Source: Streptomyces sp. ISL-1 (GTDB lineage: Bacteria; Actinomycetota; Actinomycetes; Streptomycetales; Streptomycetaceae). Taken from it: 64,000 nt of DNA. Below, piece after piece: positions 1 through 9,639 of this stretch (within the stretch, counting starts at the first letter, position 1; every line of letters begins with the position of its first letter). The DNA lies in NCBI RefSeq assembly GCF_018614585.1, contig NZ_JAGGOI010000008.1, positions 1-64,000 on the forward strand. Direction: 5' to 3'. The translations under genes and the position numbers were made by a program. Below the pieces are notes generated by a model. It made no database searches. It was not told the DNA's origin and was given only the letters and a program-made list of their open reading frames with translations.

Positions 1-458
1 GGTCGCGGCGGCTCGGGCGCGCCCGCGCGGGCAGACGGCACCTCCGGACGCGGCGGCAGCGGGAAGGGGGACGGGCGGCGCGTGCCGTCAGCGGGCCCGT
101 AGCGGGCGTCCGGCTCGGGCACAGGCGAGGGCCGGATGTCAGGGGTGGCAGCGTCCGGCTCGGTCCGGCCGGGGCCGTCGGCCTCGGACGCGGGCCGCCG
201 TGGCGCAGTAGCCGTCCGCCCCGCCTGGGCTTCGGCCGACGACGCGTCCACCGGTGTCTCAGGGCTTCGCGGGGCCGTCGGCCCCGGCGGCGGGAGAAGC
301 GGTTCCGGGGGAACCAGGTCCCTGATGCTCGACGGCCGCAGCGCCCTCGGCTTCGGCGGGACCAGCGCATCCGTAATGCGGGAGGTACTCGGCGACGGTT
401 CCCCGTCCGCGGGCTGAGAAGAGGCCGGGCCGGGAGGGCGTTGCGCCTCCGTGCTCAT
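1..458 (-). CDS. 5' part of an unrecognised proline-rich protein (truncated by window edge)
   Basis: An open frame runs from an ATG at 458 to the window edge without a stop (152 codons). A strong AGGGGGG ribosome binding site lies about 6 nt upstream of the ATG, which supports the start over longer frames in other registers. The visible N-terminal part is rich in Pro, Ala, Ser, Arg and Glu, with repeated Pro-Pro and Pro-Glu-Pro, so it should be intrinsically disordered and probably cytoplasmic. No domain is visible in this part; the functional domain must lie beyond the window. It is divergent from the deaminase/aldolase gene, sharing a 186-bp intergenic region with it. I do not recognise the family. 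Confidence 0.6.
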   Translation of the reverse strand, partial: MSTEAQRPPGPASSQPADGEPSPSTSRITDALVPPKPRALRPSSIRDLVPPEPLLPPPGPTAPRSPETPVDASSAEAQAGRTATAPRRPASEADGPGRTEPDAATPDIRPSPVPEPDARYGPADGTRRPSPFPLPPRPEVPSARAGAPEPPR

Positions 459-644
459 GCCGCCCCCCTGAAATCTCGTCCACGAACACCAACGGATCGC
501 CTTTCGGGGCAGGCCCGTTCGTCACCGCTCGGGCGTCACTCTACGGGCTGGAAGACGCGCCGCGGCAACGAGACCAGGGGTCCGGGGGGATCTGCCCAAA
601 ACGTCCCCCTACCCTGCGGTAATTCACTCTGGCAAGCTCAGCCC

Positions 645-1847
645 ATGACTCCCCGTGCCGCGGACCGGGCCCGCTACGACAGGGCCACCGCCCATCTCGA
701 CGCGCCGCTCGCCGTCGTTGATCTCGACGCGTTCGACGCCAACGCCGACGACCTGGTGCGCAGAGCGGCCGGCAAGCCCATCCGGCTGGCGAGCAAGTCC
801 GTTCGCTGCCGGGCACTCCTCGAGCGGGTGCTGGCGCGCGACGGATTCGCGGGGATCATGTCGTTCACCCTGGACGAGTCGCTGTGGCTGGCGCGGGCCG
901 GGTTCGACGACGTACTGCTGGCCTACCCGTCCGCGGACCGGAGTGGGTTCGCGGAGCTCGCGGGCGACCCCAAGCTCGCGGCCGCCGTGACGGTGATGGT
1001 CGACGACGCGGCGCAGCTGGAACTGATCGACCGCTCGCGGGCCGGCGGCAAGGAGGAGATCCGGGTCTGTCTGGAACTGGACACCGCGCTGCACCTGCTG
1101 GGCGGCAGGGTACGGATCGGGGCCCGGCGTTCGCCGCTGCGTGAGCCCGCCCAGCTGGCTGAGCTGGCGCGGTCGATCGGGCGTCGCCCGGGCTTCCGGC
1201 TGGTGGGCCTGATGGCGTACGAGGGGCATGTGGCGGGGGTCGGGGACGCCGTGGCGGGCAGTCCGCTGCGGTCGCGGGCCGTACGGCTGATGCAGTCCGC
1301 GGCCCGTAAGGAGCTGGCGGCCCGGCGGGCCGCGGTCGTGCGGGCGGTACGGGCCGTGACGCCGGACCTGGAGTTCGTCAACGGCGGCGGCACCGGCAGC
1401 GTCCAGCACACCGCGGCCGAGGACGCGGTGACCGAGATCGCCGCCGGGTCCGGACTGTATGTCCCGCGGCTGTTCGACAACTACACGTCGTTCACGGGGC
1501 GTCCTGCAGCGCTCTTCGCCCAGCCCGTGGTGCGCAGACCGGGCGTGGGCGTGGTGACGGTGCTCGGCGGCGGCTACCCGGCGTCGGGCGCGGCCGGCGC
1601 GGACCGGCTGCCCGTCCCGTATCTCCCGGAGGGGCTGCAATACGACCCGCAGGAGGGGCCCGGCGAGGTACAGACCCCACTGCTCGGCTCGGCCGCCGAC
1701 GATCTGCTGATCGGCGACAAGGTGTGGTTCCGGCACGCCAAGGCCGGGGAGCTGTGCGAGCGCTTCGACACGCTGCAGCTGATCGAGGGTGACCGGGTTA
1801 CGGGAACCGCGCCCACGTACCGGGGCGAGGGCCGCACCTTCCTGTGA
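645..1847 (+). CDS. Amino acid deaminase/aldolase, PLP fold-type III (alanine racemase-like N-terminal domain)
   Basis: A 400-residue protein starting MTPRAADRAR. The N-terminal barrel has the fold-III PLP pattern: a strand with PLAVVDLDAF at about residues 21-30, then IRLASKSVRC, where Lys51 is the likely PLP Schiff-base lysine. A Gly-rich phosphate-binding stretch, VNGGGTGS, follows near residue 245. The C-terminal HAKAGELCERF segment resembles the metal-binding His and Cys of D-threonine aldolase-type enzymes. The family is annotated as amino acid deaminase/aldolase; the true substrate is not known to me. A longer frame exists upstream, but the conserved domain starts just after this ATG. 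No clear ribosome binding site precedes it, so the start is moderately certain. Its last 7 bases lie in a 20-bp tandem duplication. Confidence 0.85.
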   Translation: MTPRAADRARYDRATAHLDAPLAVVDLDAFDANADDLVRRAAGKPIRLASKSVRCRALLERVLARDGFAGIMSFTLDESLWLARAGFDDVLLAYPSADRSGFAELAGDPKLAAAVTVMVDDAAQLELIDRSRAGGKEEIRVCLELDTALHLLGGRVRIGARRSPLREPAQLAELARSIGRRPGFRLVGLMAYEGHVAGVGDAVAGSPLRSRAVRLMQSAARKELAARRAAVVRAVRAVTPDLEFVNGGGTGSVQHTAAEDAVTEIAAGSGLYVPRLFDNYTSFTGRPAALFAQPVVRRPGVGVVTVLGGGYPASGAAGADRLPVPYLPEGLQYDPQEGPGEVQTPLLGSAADDLLIGDKVWFRHAKAGELCERFDTLQLIEGDRVTGTAPTYRGEGRTFL

Positions 1848-1880
1848 GGACCGGGGCTCACCTGTGAGGACCGGGGCTCA
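1841..1880. repeat. Perfect 20-bp tandem duplication spanning a stop codon
   Basis: The 20-mer CCTGTGAGGACCGGGGCTCA occurs twice head to tail. The first copy contains the last Leu codon and the TGA stop of the deaminase/aldolase gene, so the duplication leaves the protein intact and adds 20 bp of 3' sequence. Confidence 0.95.
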
Positions 1881-1898
1881 GTACGCCACGGTGGCTCC

Positions 1899-2861
1899 TC
1901 AGCCGGGACCGATGCTGCTGCCGACTCCGCCGCTCGTGGAGTCGCCGATCGGGCGGATGCTCGCGGCGATCTTGTCCATGTCGGCGAGCTTCGGCCCGTC
2001 CGGACCCGCGTCGAAGGCGAAGCGGACGACCACCATCGCCCCGGTGCCCACCGTCGAGGGGAAGGCCAGCGACTGGACATACCCGCCGGGGCCCGCTCCG
2101 GTGGTGACCCGCCAGCGCACCAGATAGCCCGCCCGTCCGGCGACGGCGACGGACTGCGACTTGAGCACGGTGTGGGACTTGATGCCGCCGTGGATGCGGG
2201 TGCCGAGGGTGTCCTCGTCGTACGCCTTGTCCGCCGCCGTCACGATGTCCTGTTCGGCAAGCGTCGCGGGCGAGTTCACATCGGTCTGGGCGGCGGTGAT
2301 CGACGACACCCGGCCGTGCCGGCAGAACGAGGCGCCGCCTCCCGGACAGTCGTACGTCTCGTCCGTCACCATCGTGGTGCCCTCGTCCAGGGTGCTGTCG
2401 GACTTCTCCCAGCCCTGGGGGACGGGCATGGTGATGCCGTTGAGCTGGTCGGTCAGCAGCGCGGAGTCGTCGCCCGCGGACGGGCCGGCGGCGGGGCTGT
2501 TCGTGGGGTCCGCCGTGGTCGTGGCCGGCTCGCTGACGCTCGGTGCGGTCTCGGGCTTCGCCGGCCCGTCGTTCTTCCCGAGCAGCACGGCGCCGGTGGC
2601 GACCGCCCCGACGAGCACCACGCCCGCGGCGGCGAGCGCCACCAGCCGCACCCTGCCGCCGCCCGCGCCTGCGTGCGGGGCCTGCCGCGCCGGCACGGTC
2701 GGCGGGCCGAACCCGGCGGCCTGGACCGGCGCTTGTGCCTGGACCGGGGCGTGCGCCTGGACCGGGCGTGTGTGCGCGCTCCAGGCGGCCCCGTCCCACC
2801 AGCGTTCGCTGCCGGGCACGTTGGGGTCCGGGTACCAGCCCGCCGGGGTCGTCATGCTCAT
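1899..2861 (-). CDS. DUF2510 domain membrane protein
   Basis: A 320-residue protein opening with the DUF2510 signature (GWYPDP at residues 8-13, then the paired Trp of RWWDG). A low-complexity linker with a repeated Pro-Val-Gln-Ala unit (about residues 33-50) leads to one membrane helix (71-95). The C-terminal region of about 220 residues should lie outside the cell and carries two Cys in CPGGGASFC that could form a disulfide. The family is common in Actinobacteria with no assigned biochemical role. The start could be two codons further in (MTTPAGWYPDP). It follows the SDR gene on the same strand after 48 bp. Confidence 0.85.
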   Translation of the reverse strand: MSMTTPAGWYPDPNVPGSERWWDGAAWSAHTRPVQAHAPVQAQAPVQAAGFGPPTVPARQAPHAGAGGGRVRLVALAAAGVVLVGAVATGAVLLGKNDGPAKPETAPSVSEPATTTADPTNSPAAGPSAGDDSALLTDQLNGITMPVPQGWEKSDSTLDEGTTMVTDETYDCPGGGASFCRHGRVSSITAAQTDVNSPATLAEQDIVTAADKAYDEDTLGTRIHGGIKSHTVLKSQSVAVAGRAGYLVRWRVTTGAGPGGYVQSLAFPSTVGTGAMVVVRFAFDAGPDGPKLADMDKIAASIRPIGDSTSGGVGSSIGPG

Positions 2862-2909
2862 CCGGCCACCCTAGGGGGCCGCTTCCGTGGTTCTGCAACG
2901 GGAGTGCTT

Positions 2910-3692
2910 CTACACGGGAGTAACGTACGCGCCCGCGATTCCGCCGTCGACGAGGAAGTCCGTCGCATTGATGAACGAGGAGTCGTCGCTGGCGAGGAAG
3001 GCCACGGCGGCGGCGATCTCGTCCGCCTGCGCGAACCGTCCGGCCGGGATGTGCACCAGGCGGCGCGCCGCGCGCTCCGGGTCCTTGGCGAACAGCTCCT
3101 GCAGCAGCGGGGTGTTGACCGGTCCCGGGCACAGGGCGTTCACCCGGATCCCCTCGCGGGCGAACTGCACGCCGAGCTCGCGCGACATGGCGAGCACGCC
3201 GCCCTTGGACGCGGTGTACGAGATCTGGGAGGTCGCCGCGCCCATGACGGCCACGAACGACGCGGTGTTGATGATCGAGCCGCGGCCCTGGCGCTGCATG
3301 TACGGGATCGCGGCCTTGCAGCACAGGAAGACCGAGGTGAGGTTGACGTCCTGGACGCGCTTCCAGGCCTCCAGGCCCGTCGTGAGGATCGAGTCGTCGT
3401 CGGGCGGCGAGATGCCCGCGTTGTTGAAGGCGATGTCGATGCTGCCGTAGGTGTCGTACGCGGTCTTGAACAGCGCCTCGACTTGCTCGGCGTCGGTGAC
3501 GTCGACGCGTACGAACGTGCCGCCGACCTCGTCGGCCGCGGCCTTGCCCGCGGTCTCGTCGATGTCCGCGCAGACGACGTTGGCGCCCTCGGTGGCGAGG
3601 CGGCGCGCGGTGGCCAGGCCGATGCCGCTGCCGGCGCCGGTGATGACGGCGGTACGGCCGACCAGGCGGCGGCAGATGTTCTGGGCGGTCAT
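2910..3692 (-). CDS. Short-chain dehydrogenase/reductase (SDR)
   Basis: A 260-residue classical SDR. The nucleotide-binding TGAGSGIG lies at residues 18-25, NNAG at 90-93, and the catalytic Ser145, Tyr159 and Lys163 (YTASK) are all present. The acidic residue in CADID at the end of the second strand suggests NAD(H) rather than NADP(H). The gene starts 4 bp after the aldehyde dehydrogenase stop, so it is the third gene of a tightly coupled unit: GlnA4-like synthetase, aldehyde dehydrogenase, SDR. In this context it probably oxidises an alcohol or hydroxy intermediate of amine or ethanolamine breakdown, but the substrate cannot be read from sequence. Generic annotation would be 3-oxoacyl-ACP reductase. 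Confidence 0.9.
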   Translation of the reverse strand: MTAQNICRRLVGRTAVITGAGSGIGLATARRLATEGANVVCADIDETAGKAAADEVGGTFVRVDVTDAEQVEALFKTAYDTYGSIDIAFNNAGISPPDDDSILTTGLEAWKRVQDVNLTSVFLCCKAAIPYMQRQGRGSIINTASFVAVMGAATSQISYTASKGGVLAMSRELGVQFAREGIRVNALCPGPVNTPLLQELFAKDPERAARRLVHIPAGRFAQADEIAAAVAFLASDDSSFINATDFLVDGGIAGAYVTPV

Positions 3693-3696
3693 GGCT

Positions 3697-5076
3697 TCAG
3701 GCCTCCGTGTTGATGAAGACGTTCTTGGTCTCGGTGAAAGCGGTGAGGGCGTCGGGGCCGAGTTCGCGGCCGAGGCCGGACTGCCGGTAGCCGCCGAACG
3801 GCGTCCAGTAGCGAACGCTGGAGTGGGAGTTGACGGAGAGGTTGCCGGCGGCGACGGCCAGGGAAACGCGGATCGCGCGGCCCACGTCGCGGGTCCAGAT
3901 GGAGCCGGACAGGCCGTACTCGGTGGCGTTGGCGAGCCGGATCGCGTCGGCCTCGTCCTCGAAGGGCAGGACCACGGCGACCGGGCCGAAGACCTCTTCG
4001 CAGGCGGCGGGGGCGTCCGGCGCCAGGTCGGTGAGCACAGTGGGCGGGAACCAGAAACCGGGTCCCTCGGGGGCGGTGCCGCGGATCGCTTTGAAGCCGT
4101 CGGGGACGTACGCACGTACCCGCTCCAGCTGCGCCCGCGAGATCAGCGGGCCCATCTGAGTGTTCTCGTCGGCCGGGTCGCCGACGACGACGGACTCGAT
4201 CGCCGGGGCGAGAAGGTCGAGGAACCGGTCGTAGACCGAGCTCTGCACCAGGATTCGGGTGCGCGCGCAGCAGTCCTGGCCGCTGTTGTCCAGGAAGGAC
4301 ATGGGGGTGGCGGCCACCGCGGCTTCGAGGTCGGAGTCGGCGAAGACGATGTTGGGGCTCTTTCCGCCGAGTTCGAGGGTCACACGCTTCACGCGGTCCG
4401 CGCACTTGGCCATGATCTGCTTGCCGACGCGGGTGGAGCCGGTGAACACGATCTTCGCGACGCCCGGGTGCTCGACCAGCGCGTTGCCCGCTTCCTCGCC
4501 CGCGCCGGGCAGCACCTGGAAGAGGTGCTCGGGCAGGCCTGCCTCCAGGGAGAGTTCGGCCAGCCGCAGCGCGGTGAGCGGGGTGGTCTCCGCGGGCTTG
4601 AGCAGGACGGCGTTACCGGCGGCGAGTGCCGGGGCCGTGCCCCAGGCGGCGATCGGCATGGGGAAGTTCCATGGCGCGATCACGCCGACGACGCCGAGCG
4701 GTTCGAGGATGGTGATGTCGAGGCCGCCCGCGACGGGAATCTGACGGCCATTCAGGCGCTCGACTCCCCCGGCCGCGAAGTCGAGGAGGTCGCGGACGTT
4801 GCCCGCTTCCCAGCGAGCGTTGCCGATGGTGTGCCCGGCCTCCCGCACCTCCAACTGGGCCAGTTCTTCGAGGTGTTCGTCGACGACGGCGGCGAAGCGG
4901 CGCAGCAGCCTGGCCCGGTCGGCGGGTGCGGCGGCGGCCCAGCCCTGCTGGGCCTTCGCGGCCCGTGCGACGGCGGCGTCGACCTCGGCGGCCGTCGTCG
5001 CCCGGACGGTTTCGACGATCTGCCCGGTCGCGGGGTTGAGCACCTCGTGGTACGCGTACGGCAAAACGTGCCTCAC
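3697..5076 (-). CDS. NAD(P)-dependent aldehyde dehydrogenase of the ethanolamine/amine cluster
   Basis: A 459-residue ALDH with all core motifs: APWNFPM near 134-140, LLKPAETTPL near 158-167, FTGSTRVG near 211-218, the general-base Glu235 in LELGGKSP, and the nucleophile Cys269 in NSGQDCC. The GTG start overlaps the TGA of the upstream synthetase gene (GTGA), a translational-coupling arrangement. In gamma-glutamylation pathways an ALDH oxidises the gamma-glutamyl aldehyde after the amine or alcohol end has been oxidised, and the gene order supports that role here. The exact aldehyde is inferred from context only. Confidence 0.92.
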   Translation of the reverse strand: MRHVLPYAYHEVLNPATGQIVETVRATTAAEVDAAVARAAKAQQGWAAAAPADRARLLRRFAAVVDEHLEELAQLEVREAGHTIGNARWEAGNVRDLLDFAAGGVERLNGRQIPVAGGLDITILEPLGVVGVIAPWNFPMPIAAWGTAPALAAGNAVLLKPAETTPLTALRLAELSLEAGLPEHLFQVLPGAGEEAGNALVEHPGVAKIVFTGSTRVGKQIMAKCADRVKRVTLELGGKSPNIVFADSDLEAAVAATPMSFLDNSGQDCCARTRILVQSSVYDRFLDLLAPAIESVVVGDPADENTQMGPLISRAQLERVRAYVPDGFKAIRGTAPEGPGFWFPPTVLTDLAPDAPAACEEVFGPVAVVLPFEDEADAIRLANATEYGLSGSIWTRDVGRAIRVSLAVAAGNLSVNSHSSVRYWTPFGGYRQSGLGRELGPDALTAFTETKNVFINTEA

Positions 5077-6437
5077 AGACGTTCGAAGGAGCGGCGGAGC
5101 TCCCAGTCGGTCACCGCGGCGTCGAAGGCTTCGAGCTCGACACGCGCCATGTTGCGGTAGTGCGCGAGGACTTCGTCACCGAATGCGGCCTTGGCGATGG
5201 GGCTGGTCTCCCAGAGTTCGGCGGCTTCGCGCAGCGTGGTGGGCACCTGCGCATATCCGGCGGTGTACGCGTTCCCGGAGCACTCCTCCGGCAGTTCAAG
5301 TTGCTGCTCGATGCCGTACAGACCGGCCGCGACCAGGCCCGCGACGGCCAGGTGGGGATTGACGTCGCCGCCCGGCAGCCGGTTCTCGAACCGCATGGAG
5401 CGGCCGTGGCCGACGACGCGAAGCGCGCAGGTGCGGTTGTCGTAGCCCCAGGCGACGGCGGTGGGCGCGAAGGAGCCGGGCTGGAAGCGCTTGTACGAGT
5501 TGATGTTGGGCGCGTACAGCAGCGAGAAGTCACGCAGCGCCGCCAGTTGTCCGGCCAAAAAGTGGCGCATGACCTGCGACATTCCGCCGGGTCCATCGCC
5601 CGCCATGATGTTCGCGCCGGTCTCGTCCTGGAGCGAGAGGTGGATATGACAGGAGTTGCCCTCGCGCTCGTTGTACTTGGCCATGAAGGTGAGCGAGACG
5701 CCCTCCTGGGAGGCGATCTCCTTCGCGCCGGTCTTGTAGACGGCGTGCTGGTCGCAGGTGACCAGGGCTTCGTCGAACTTGAAGGCGATCTCGTGCTGAC
5801 CGGGGTTGCACTCGCCCTTGGCGGACTCGACGACCAGTCCGGCGGTGGCCATCTCGTTGCGGATCCGGCGCAACAACGGCTCGATGCGGCCGGTGCCGAG
5901 GACGGAGTAGTCGATGTTGTACTGGTTGGCCGGGACGAGGTCGCGGTAGTTGCGGTCCCAGGCCTCCTCGTAGGTGTCCTTGAAGACGATGAATTCGAGC
6001 TCCGTGCCGACGTGCGCCGTGAAGCCGTGCTCGGCGAGGCGGTCGAGCTGGCGGCGCAGGACCTGACGGGGCGCGGCGACGACGGGTGAGCCGTCGTTCC
6101 AGGCGAGGTCGGCGACGAGCAGCGCGGTGCCCTCGTTCCAGGGGACCCGGCGCAGTGTGGTGAGGTCGGGGTGCATCGCGAAGTCGCCGTAGCCGCGCTC
6201 CCACGAGGACATCTCGTAGCCGTCGACGGTGTTCATCTCGGTGTCGACGGCGAGGAGGTAGTTGCAGCCCTCGGTGCCGTGCTCCAGGACCTCGTCCAGG
6301 AAGAAAGGCGCGGCGAACCGCTTGCCCTGGAGCCTGCCCTGCATATCGGGGAAGGCCAGGACGACTGTGTCGATCTCACCGCTCGCGACGAGGGCACGAA
6401 GCTCCTCGACCCCGAGCGGGGGTTTGCGGTCTGCCAC
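5073..6437 (-). CDS. glnA4: Glutamine synthetase-like gamma-glutamyl ligase, probably gamma-glutamylethanolamide synthetase (GlnA4 type)
   Basis: A 454-residue GS-family protein. The GTG start (VADRKPP) follows an AAGGAGG ribosome binding site, and it begins with the short beta-grasp domain (VVLAFPDMQGRLQGKRF) before the catalytic domain. Conserved active-site stretches are visible, including TELEFIVF, the Gly-His pair of NPGQHEIAFKF and NRLPGGDVNPHLA. It ends soon after a GS C-terminal helix and has no adenylylation-site signature that I can recognise. True GlnA enzymes are nitrogen-assimilation genes that stand alone; here the gene leads an operon with an aldehyde dehydrogenase and an SDR and faces an ethanolamine permease and a PuuD-like hydrolase. 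That matches the GlnA4 ethanolamine pathway described in S. coelicolor, in which the enzyme glutamylates the amine. Polyamines (GlnA3 type) are the alternative substrate. Confidence 0.85.
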   Translation of the reverse strand: MADRKPPLGVEELRALVASGEIDTVVLAFPDMQGRLQGKRFAAPFFLDEVLEHGTEGCNYLLAVDTEMNTVDGYEMSSWERGYGDFAMHPDLTTLRRVPWNEGTALLVADLAWNDGSPVVAAPRQVLRRQLDRLAEHGFTAHVGTELEFIVFKDTYEEAWDRNYRDLVPANQYNIDYSVLGTGRIEPLLRRIRNEMATAGLVVESAKGECNPGQHEIAFKFDEALVTCDQHAVYKTGAKEIASQEGVSLTFMAKYNEREGNSCHIHLSLQDETGANIMAGDGPGGMSQVMRHFLAGQLAALRDFSLLYAPNINSYKRFQPGSFAPTAVAWGYDNRTCALRVVGHGRSMRFENRLPGGDVNPHLAVAGLVAAGLYGIEQQLELPEECSGNAYTAGYAQVPTTLREAAELWETSPIAKAAFGDEVLAHYRNMARVELEAFDAAVTDWELRRSFERL

Positions 6438-6469
6438 GGGATTACGCCTCCTTGGGTCAGCCGGAAGCC

Positions 6470-6493
6470 ATAAGGTATTACTGAAGACCATTG
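6470..6493. promoter_or_regulatory. Candidate FadR-type operator between glnA4-like gene and regulator gene
   Basis: The sequence reads ATAAGGT-N10-ACCATTG. The right half-site is identical to, and at the same 10-nt spacing as, the perfect inverted repeat CAATGGT-N10-ACCATTG in front of the permease. The left half keeps the GGT core only. The overlapping sequence CCAT-TGC-ATGG (6488-6498) is a second possible symmetric site. The position, between two divergent genes, suits autoregulation and control of the minus-strand catabolic unit. Confidence 0.4.
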
Positions 6494-6515
6494 CATGGGA
6501 AGAGGAAACGGCAAC

Positions 6516-7244
6516 GTGGTGAAGAAGAGCGATGCGGCCGACCCGCTGACACCCGTGCTGCGCCCTGTGCGCGCGGGCAACGGCTTCGAGGAAGCACTGG
6601 AGCAGATTCTTCAGCTGCTGCGCCTCGGGCTGGTCGCCGGCGGCGAACGACTGCCCGCCGAGCGCGAACTCGCGGAACGAATGGGGATAAGCCGGGTCAC
6701 GCTGCGCGAGGTACTGAAGGTGCTCACCGACCAGGGACTCGTGGAGAGCAGGCGCGGCCGCTACGGCGGAACGTTCGTGCTGCACCGCCCCGACGCCCAC
6801 GGCGAGGACGAACTGCGCAGGCGCGTGGCGGAGGTGGACGTCGAGGACACCCTGCGCTTCCGCGAGGTGCTCGAGGTGGGGGCCGCCGGGCTCTGCGCCG
6901 CGCACGGACTGTCCGACGAGGGCGCGGACCGCTTGCGTACGGCCCTGGCCGCGACGCATGACGCCCCGCTCACCGAGTACCGGCGCCAGGACACACTGCT
7001 GCATCTGACCATCGCCGAGCTGTCGGGCTCCCCCACACTGGCCGCCCGTTACGCCGCGGCGCGTGCCACGCTGAACGATCTGCTGGACTGCATTCCGCTG
7101 CTCGTACGCAACCTCGAGCACTCGCAGCATCAGCACACCGCGCTGGTCGACGCCGTGCTCGACGGGGACGCGGACGCGGCGCGCGAGGTGATGCGGGAGC
7201 ACTGCGAGGGGACGGCGGCGCTGCTGCGCGGCTTCCTCTCCTGA
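6516..7244 (+). CDS. FadR-subfamily GntR transcriptional regulator (FCD domain)
   Basis: A 242-residue regulator. An N-terminal winged helix-turn-helix with the GntR hallmarks (LPAERELAERMGISRVTLREVLKVL) is followed by an all-helical FCD ligand-binding domain (about residues 90-230), in which Arg and His residues expected for metal or carboxylate binding are present. I prefer the GTG at 6516 because AGAGGA lies just upstream; an in-frame ATG at 6495 is the alternative and would add seven residues. It sits between the glnA4-like unit and the permease gene. The inferred role is repression of both transcription units until an amine-derived signal is present. Confidence 0.85.
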   Translation: MVKKSDAADPLTPVLRPVRAGNGFEEALEQILQLLRLGLVAGGERLPAERELAERMGISRVTLREVLKVLTDQGLVESRRGRYGGTFVLHRPDAHGEDELRRRVAEVDVEDTLRFREVLEVGAAGLCAAHGLSDEGADRLRTALAATHDAPLTEYRRQDTLLHLTIAELSGSPTLAARYAAARATLNDLLDCIPLLVRNLEHSQHQHTALVDAVLDGDADAAREVMREHCEGTAALLRGFLS

Positions 7245-7313
7245 CACTTTCCTCGCGACCGAACCGTAACCGCGGGTTTACGCGCAGGGCTTGCGCATGA
7301 CGGATCCCTGCCG

Positions 7314-7337
7314 CAATGGTGTCCGCACAAACCATTG
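7314..7337. promoter_or_regulatory. Candidate operator: perfect inverted repeat upstream of the permease
   Basis: CAATGGT and ACCATTG form perfect 7-bp arms separated by 10 nt, ending 20 nt before the permease ATG. The half-site recurs at 6487-6493. It is a plausible binding site for the adjacent FadR-type regulator, inferred from position and recurrence only. Confidence 0.45.
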
Positions 7338-7357
7338 ACCTCTGCCAGGAGCGACTC

Positions 7358-8803
<1,446 letters not shown>

Positions 8804-8869
8804 ACCGGAACGAAATCAATCAAACTGGACTGAACCTGAAACAAACAGGATGAAAGGATCGGAGTCACT

Positions 8870-9547
8870 GTGGCCATGCCGCTCATCGGCGTCACCACGT
8901 ACCTGGAGCCCGCCGCCTGGGGCGTGTGGGAGATGCCCGCGGCGCTGCTGCCGGCCGGATACCCCCGCCTGGTCCAGGCGGCCGGCGGCCTCGCGGCACT
9001 CCTCCCGCCCGACGACCCGGCCCAGGCAGAGTCGGTCGTCTCCCGACTGGACGGCCTGGTGATCGCGGGCGGAGCGGATGTCGAGCCCGTACGGTACGGG
9101 GCCGAGCCCGAGGAGCGTACGGGCCCGCCGGCGCGGGACCGGGACGCGTGGGAACTGGCCCTGATCCGGGCGGCGTTGGCGTCCGGGACGCCGCTGCTGG
9201 GGATCTGCCGGGGCATGCAACTGCTGAACGTGGCACTCGGCGGGACGCTGGTCCAGCACCTGGACGGGCACATCGGGGGTGTGGGCGTCTTCGGCGCCCA
9301 CACCGTCAAGCCGGTCCCGGGGACGCGGTACGCGGAAATCGTCCCGGAGGAGTCGTCCGTCCCGACGTACCACCATCAGTCGGTGGACCACCTGGCCGAC
9401 ACCCTCGTGGCGAGCGCGCACGCCGAGGACGGCACGGTGGAGGCGGTCGAGCTGCCGGGGGCGGGATGGGCGCTGGGGGTCCAGTGGCATCCGGAGGCGG
9501 GGGACGACATGCGGGTGATGTCGGCGCTGGTCCGCGCGGCGGGGTAA
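8870..9547 (+). CDS. Gamma-glutamyl hydrolase, class I glutamine amidotransferase-like (PuuD family)
   Basis: A 225-residue protein of the Peptidase C26 / GATase-1 fold. The nucleophile elbow is GICRGMQLLN with Cys in the usual place, the catalytic His and Glu are in VQWHPE near the C-terminus, and GGADVEP lies in the N-terminal half as in PuuD. PuuD releases GABA from gamma-glutamyl-GABA at the end of the Puu pathway. Here the same chemistry would release the oxidised amine product and regenerate glutamate. The GTG start has GGAG 5 nt upstream. It closes the gene set for import, glutamylation, oxidation and deglutamylation. Confidence 0.9.
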   Translation: MAMPLIGVTTYLEPAAWGVWEMPAALLPAGYPRLVQAAGGLAALLPPDDPAQAESVVSRLDGLVIAGGADVEPVRYGAEPEERTGPPARDRDAWELALIRAALASGTPLLGICRGMQLLNVALGGTLVQHLDGHIGGVGVFGAHTVKPVPGTRYAEIVPEESSVPTYHHQSVDHLADTLVASAHAEDGTVEAVELPGAGWALGVQWHPEAGDDMRVMSALVRAAG

Positions 9548-9567
9548 GGGGCGGGTGCCCTCCGCCC

Positions 9568-9639
9568 CGTCAGCCCGGCTTCGAGCGTCAGCCCGGCTTC
9601 GACCGTCAGCCCGGTTTCGACCGTCAGCCCGGCTTCGAC
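9568..9639. repeat. Four tandem 18-bp repeats overlapping the lysR-type gene's 3' end
   Basis: Four head-to-tail copies of CGTCAGCCCGGCTTCGAC, with single-base differences in copies 1 and 3. The TGA stop of the LysR gene lies in the fourth copy. Because 18 is a multiple of three, every copy carries TGA in that same frame, so repeat expansion cannot lengthen the protein. Confidence 0.95.

Noticed and set aside
5073..6437. Nitrogen-assimilation glutamine synthetase (GlnA)
   Set aside because: Operon context with ALDH, SDR and ethanolamine permease, and no recognisable adenylylation signature, point to a GlnA4-type ligase.
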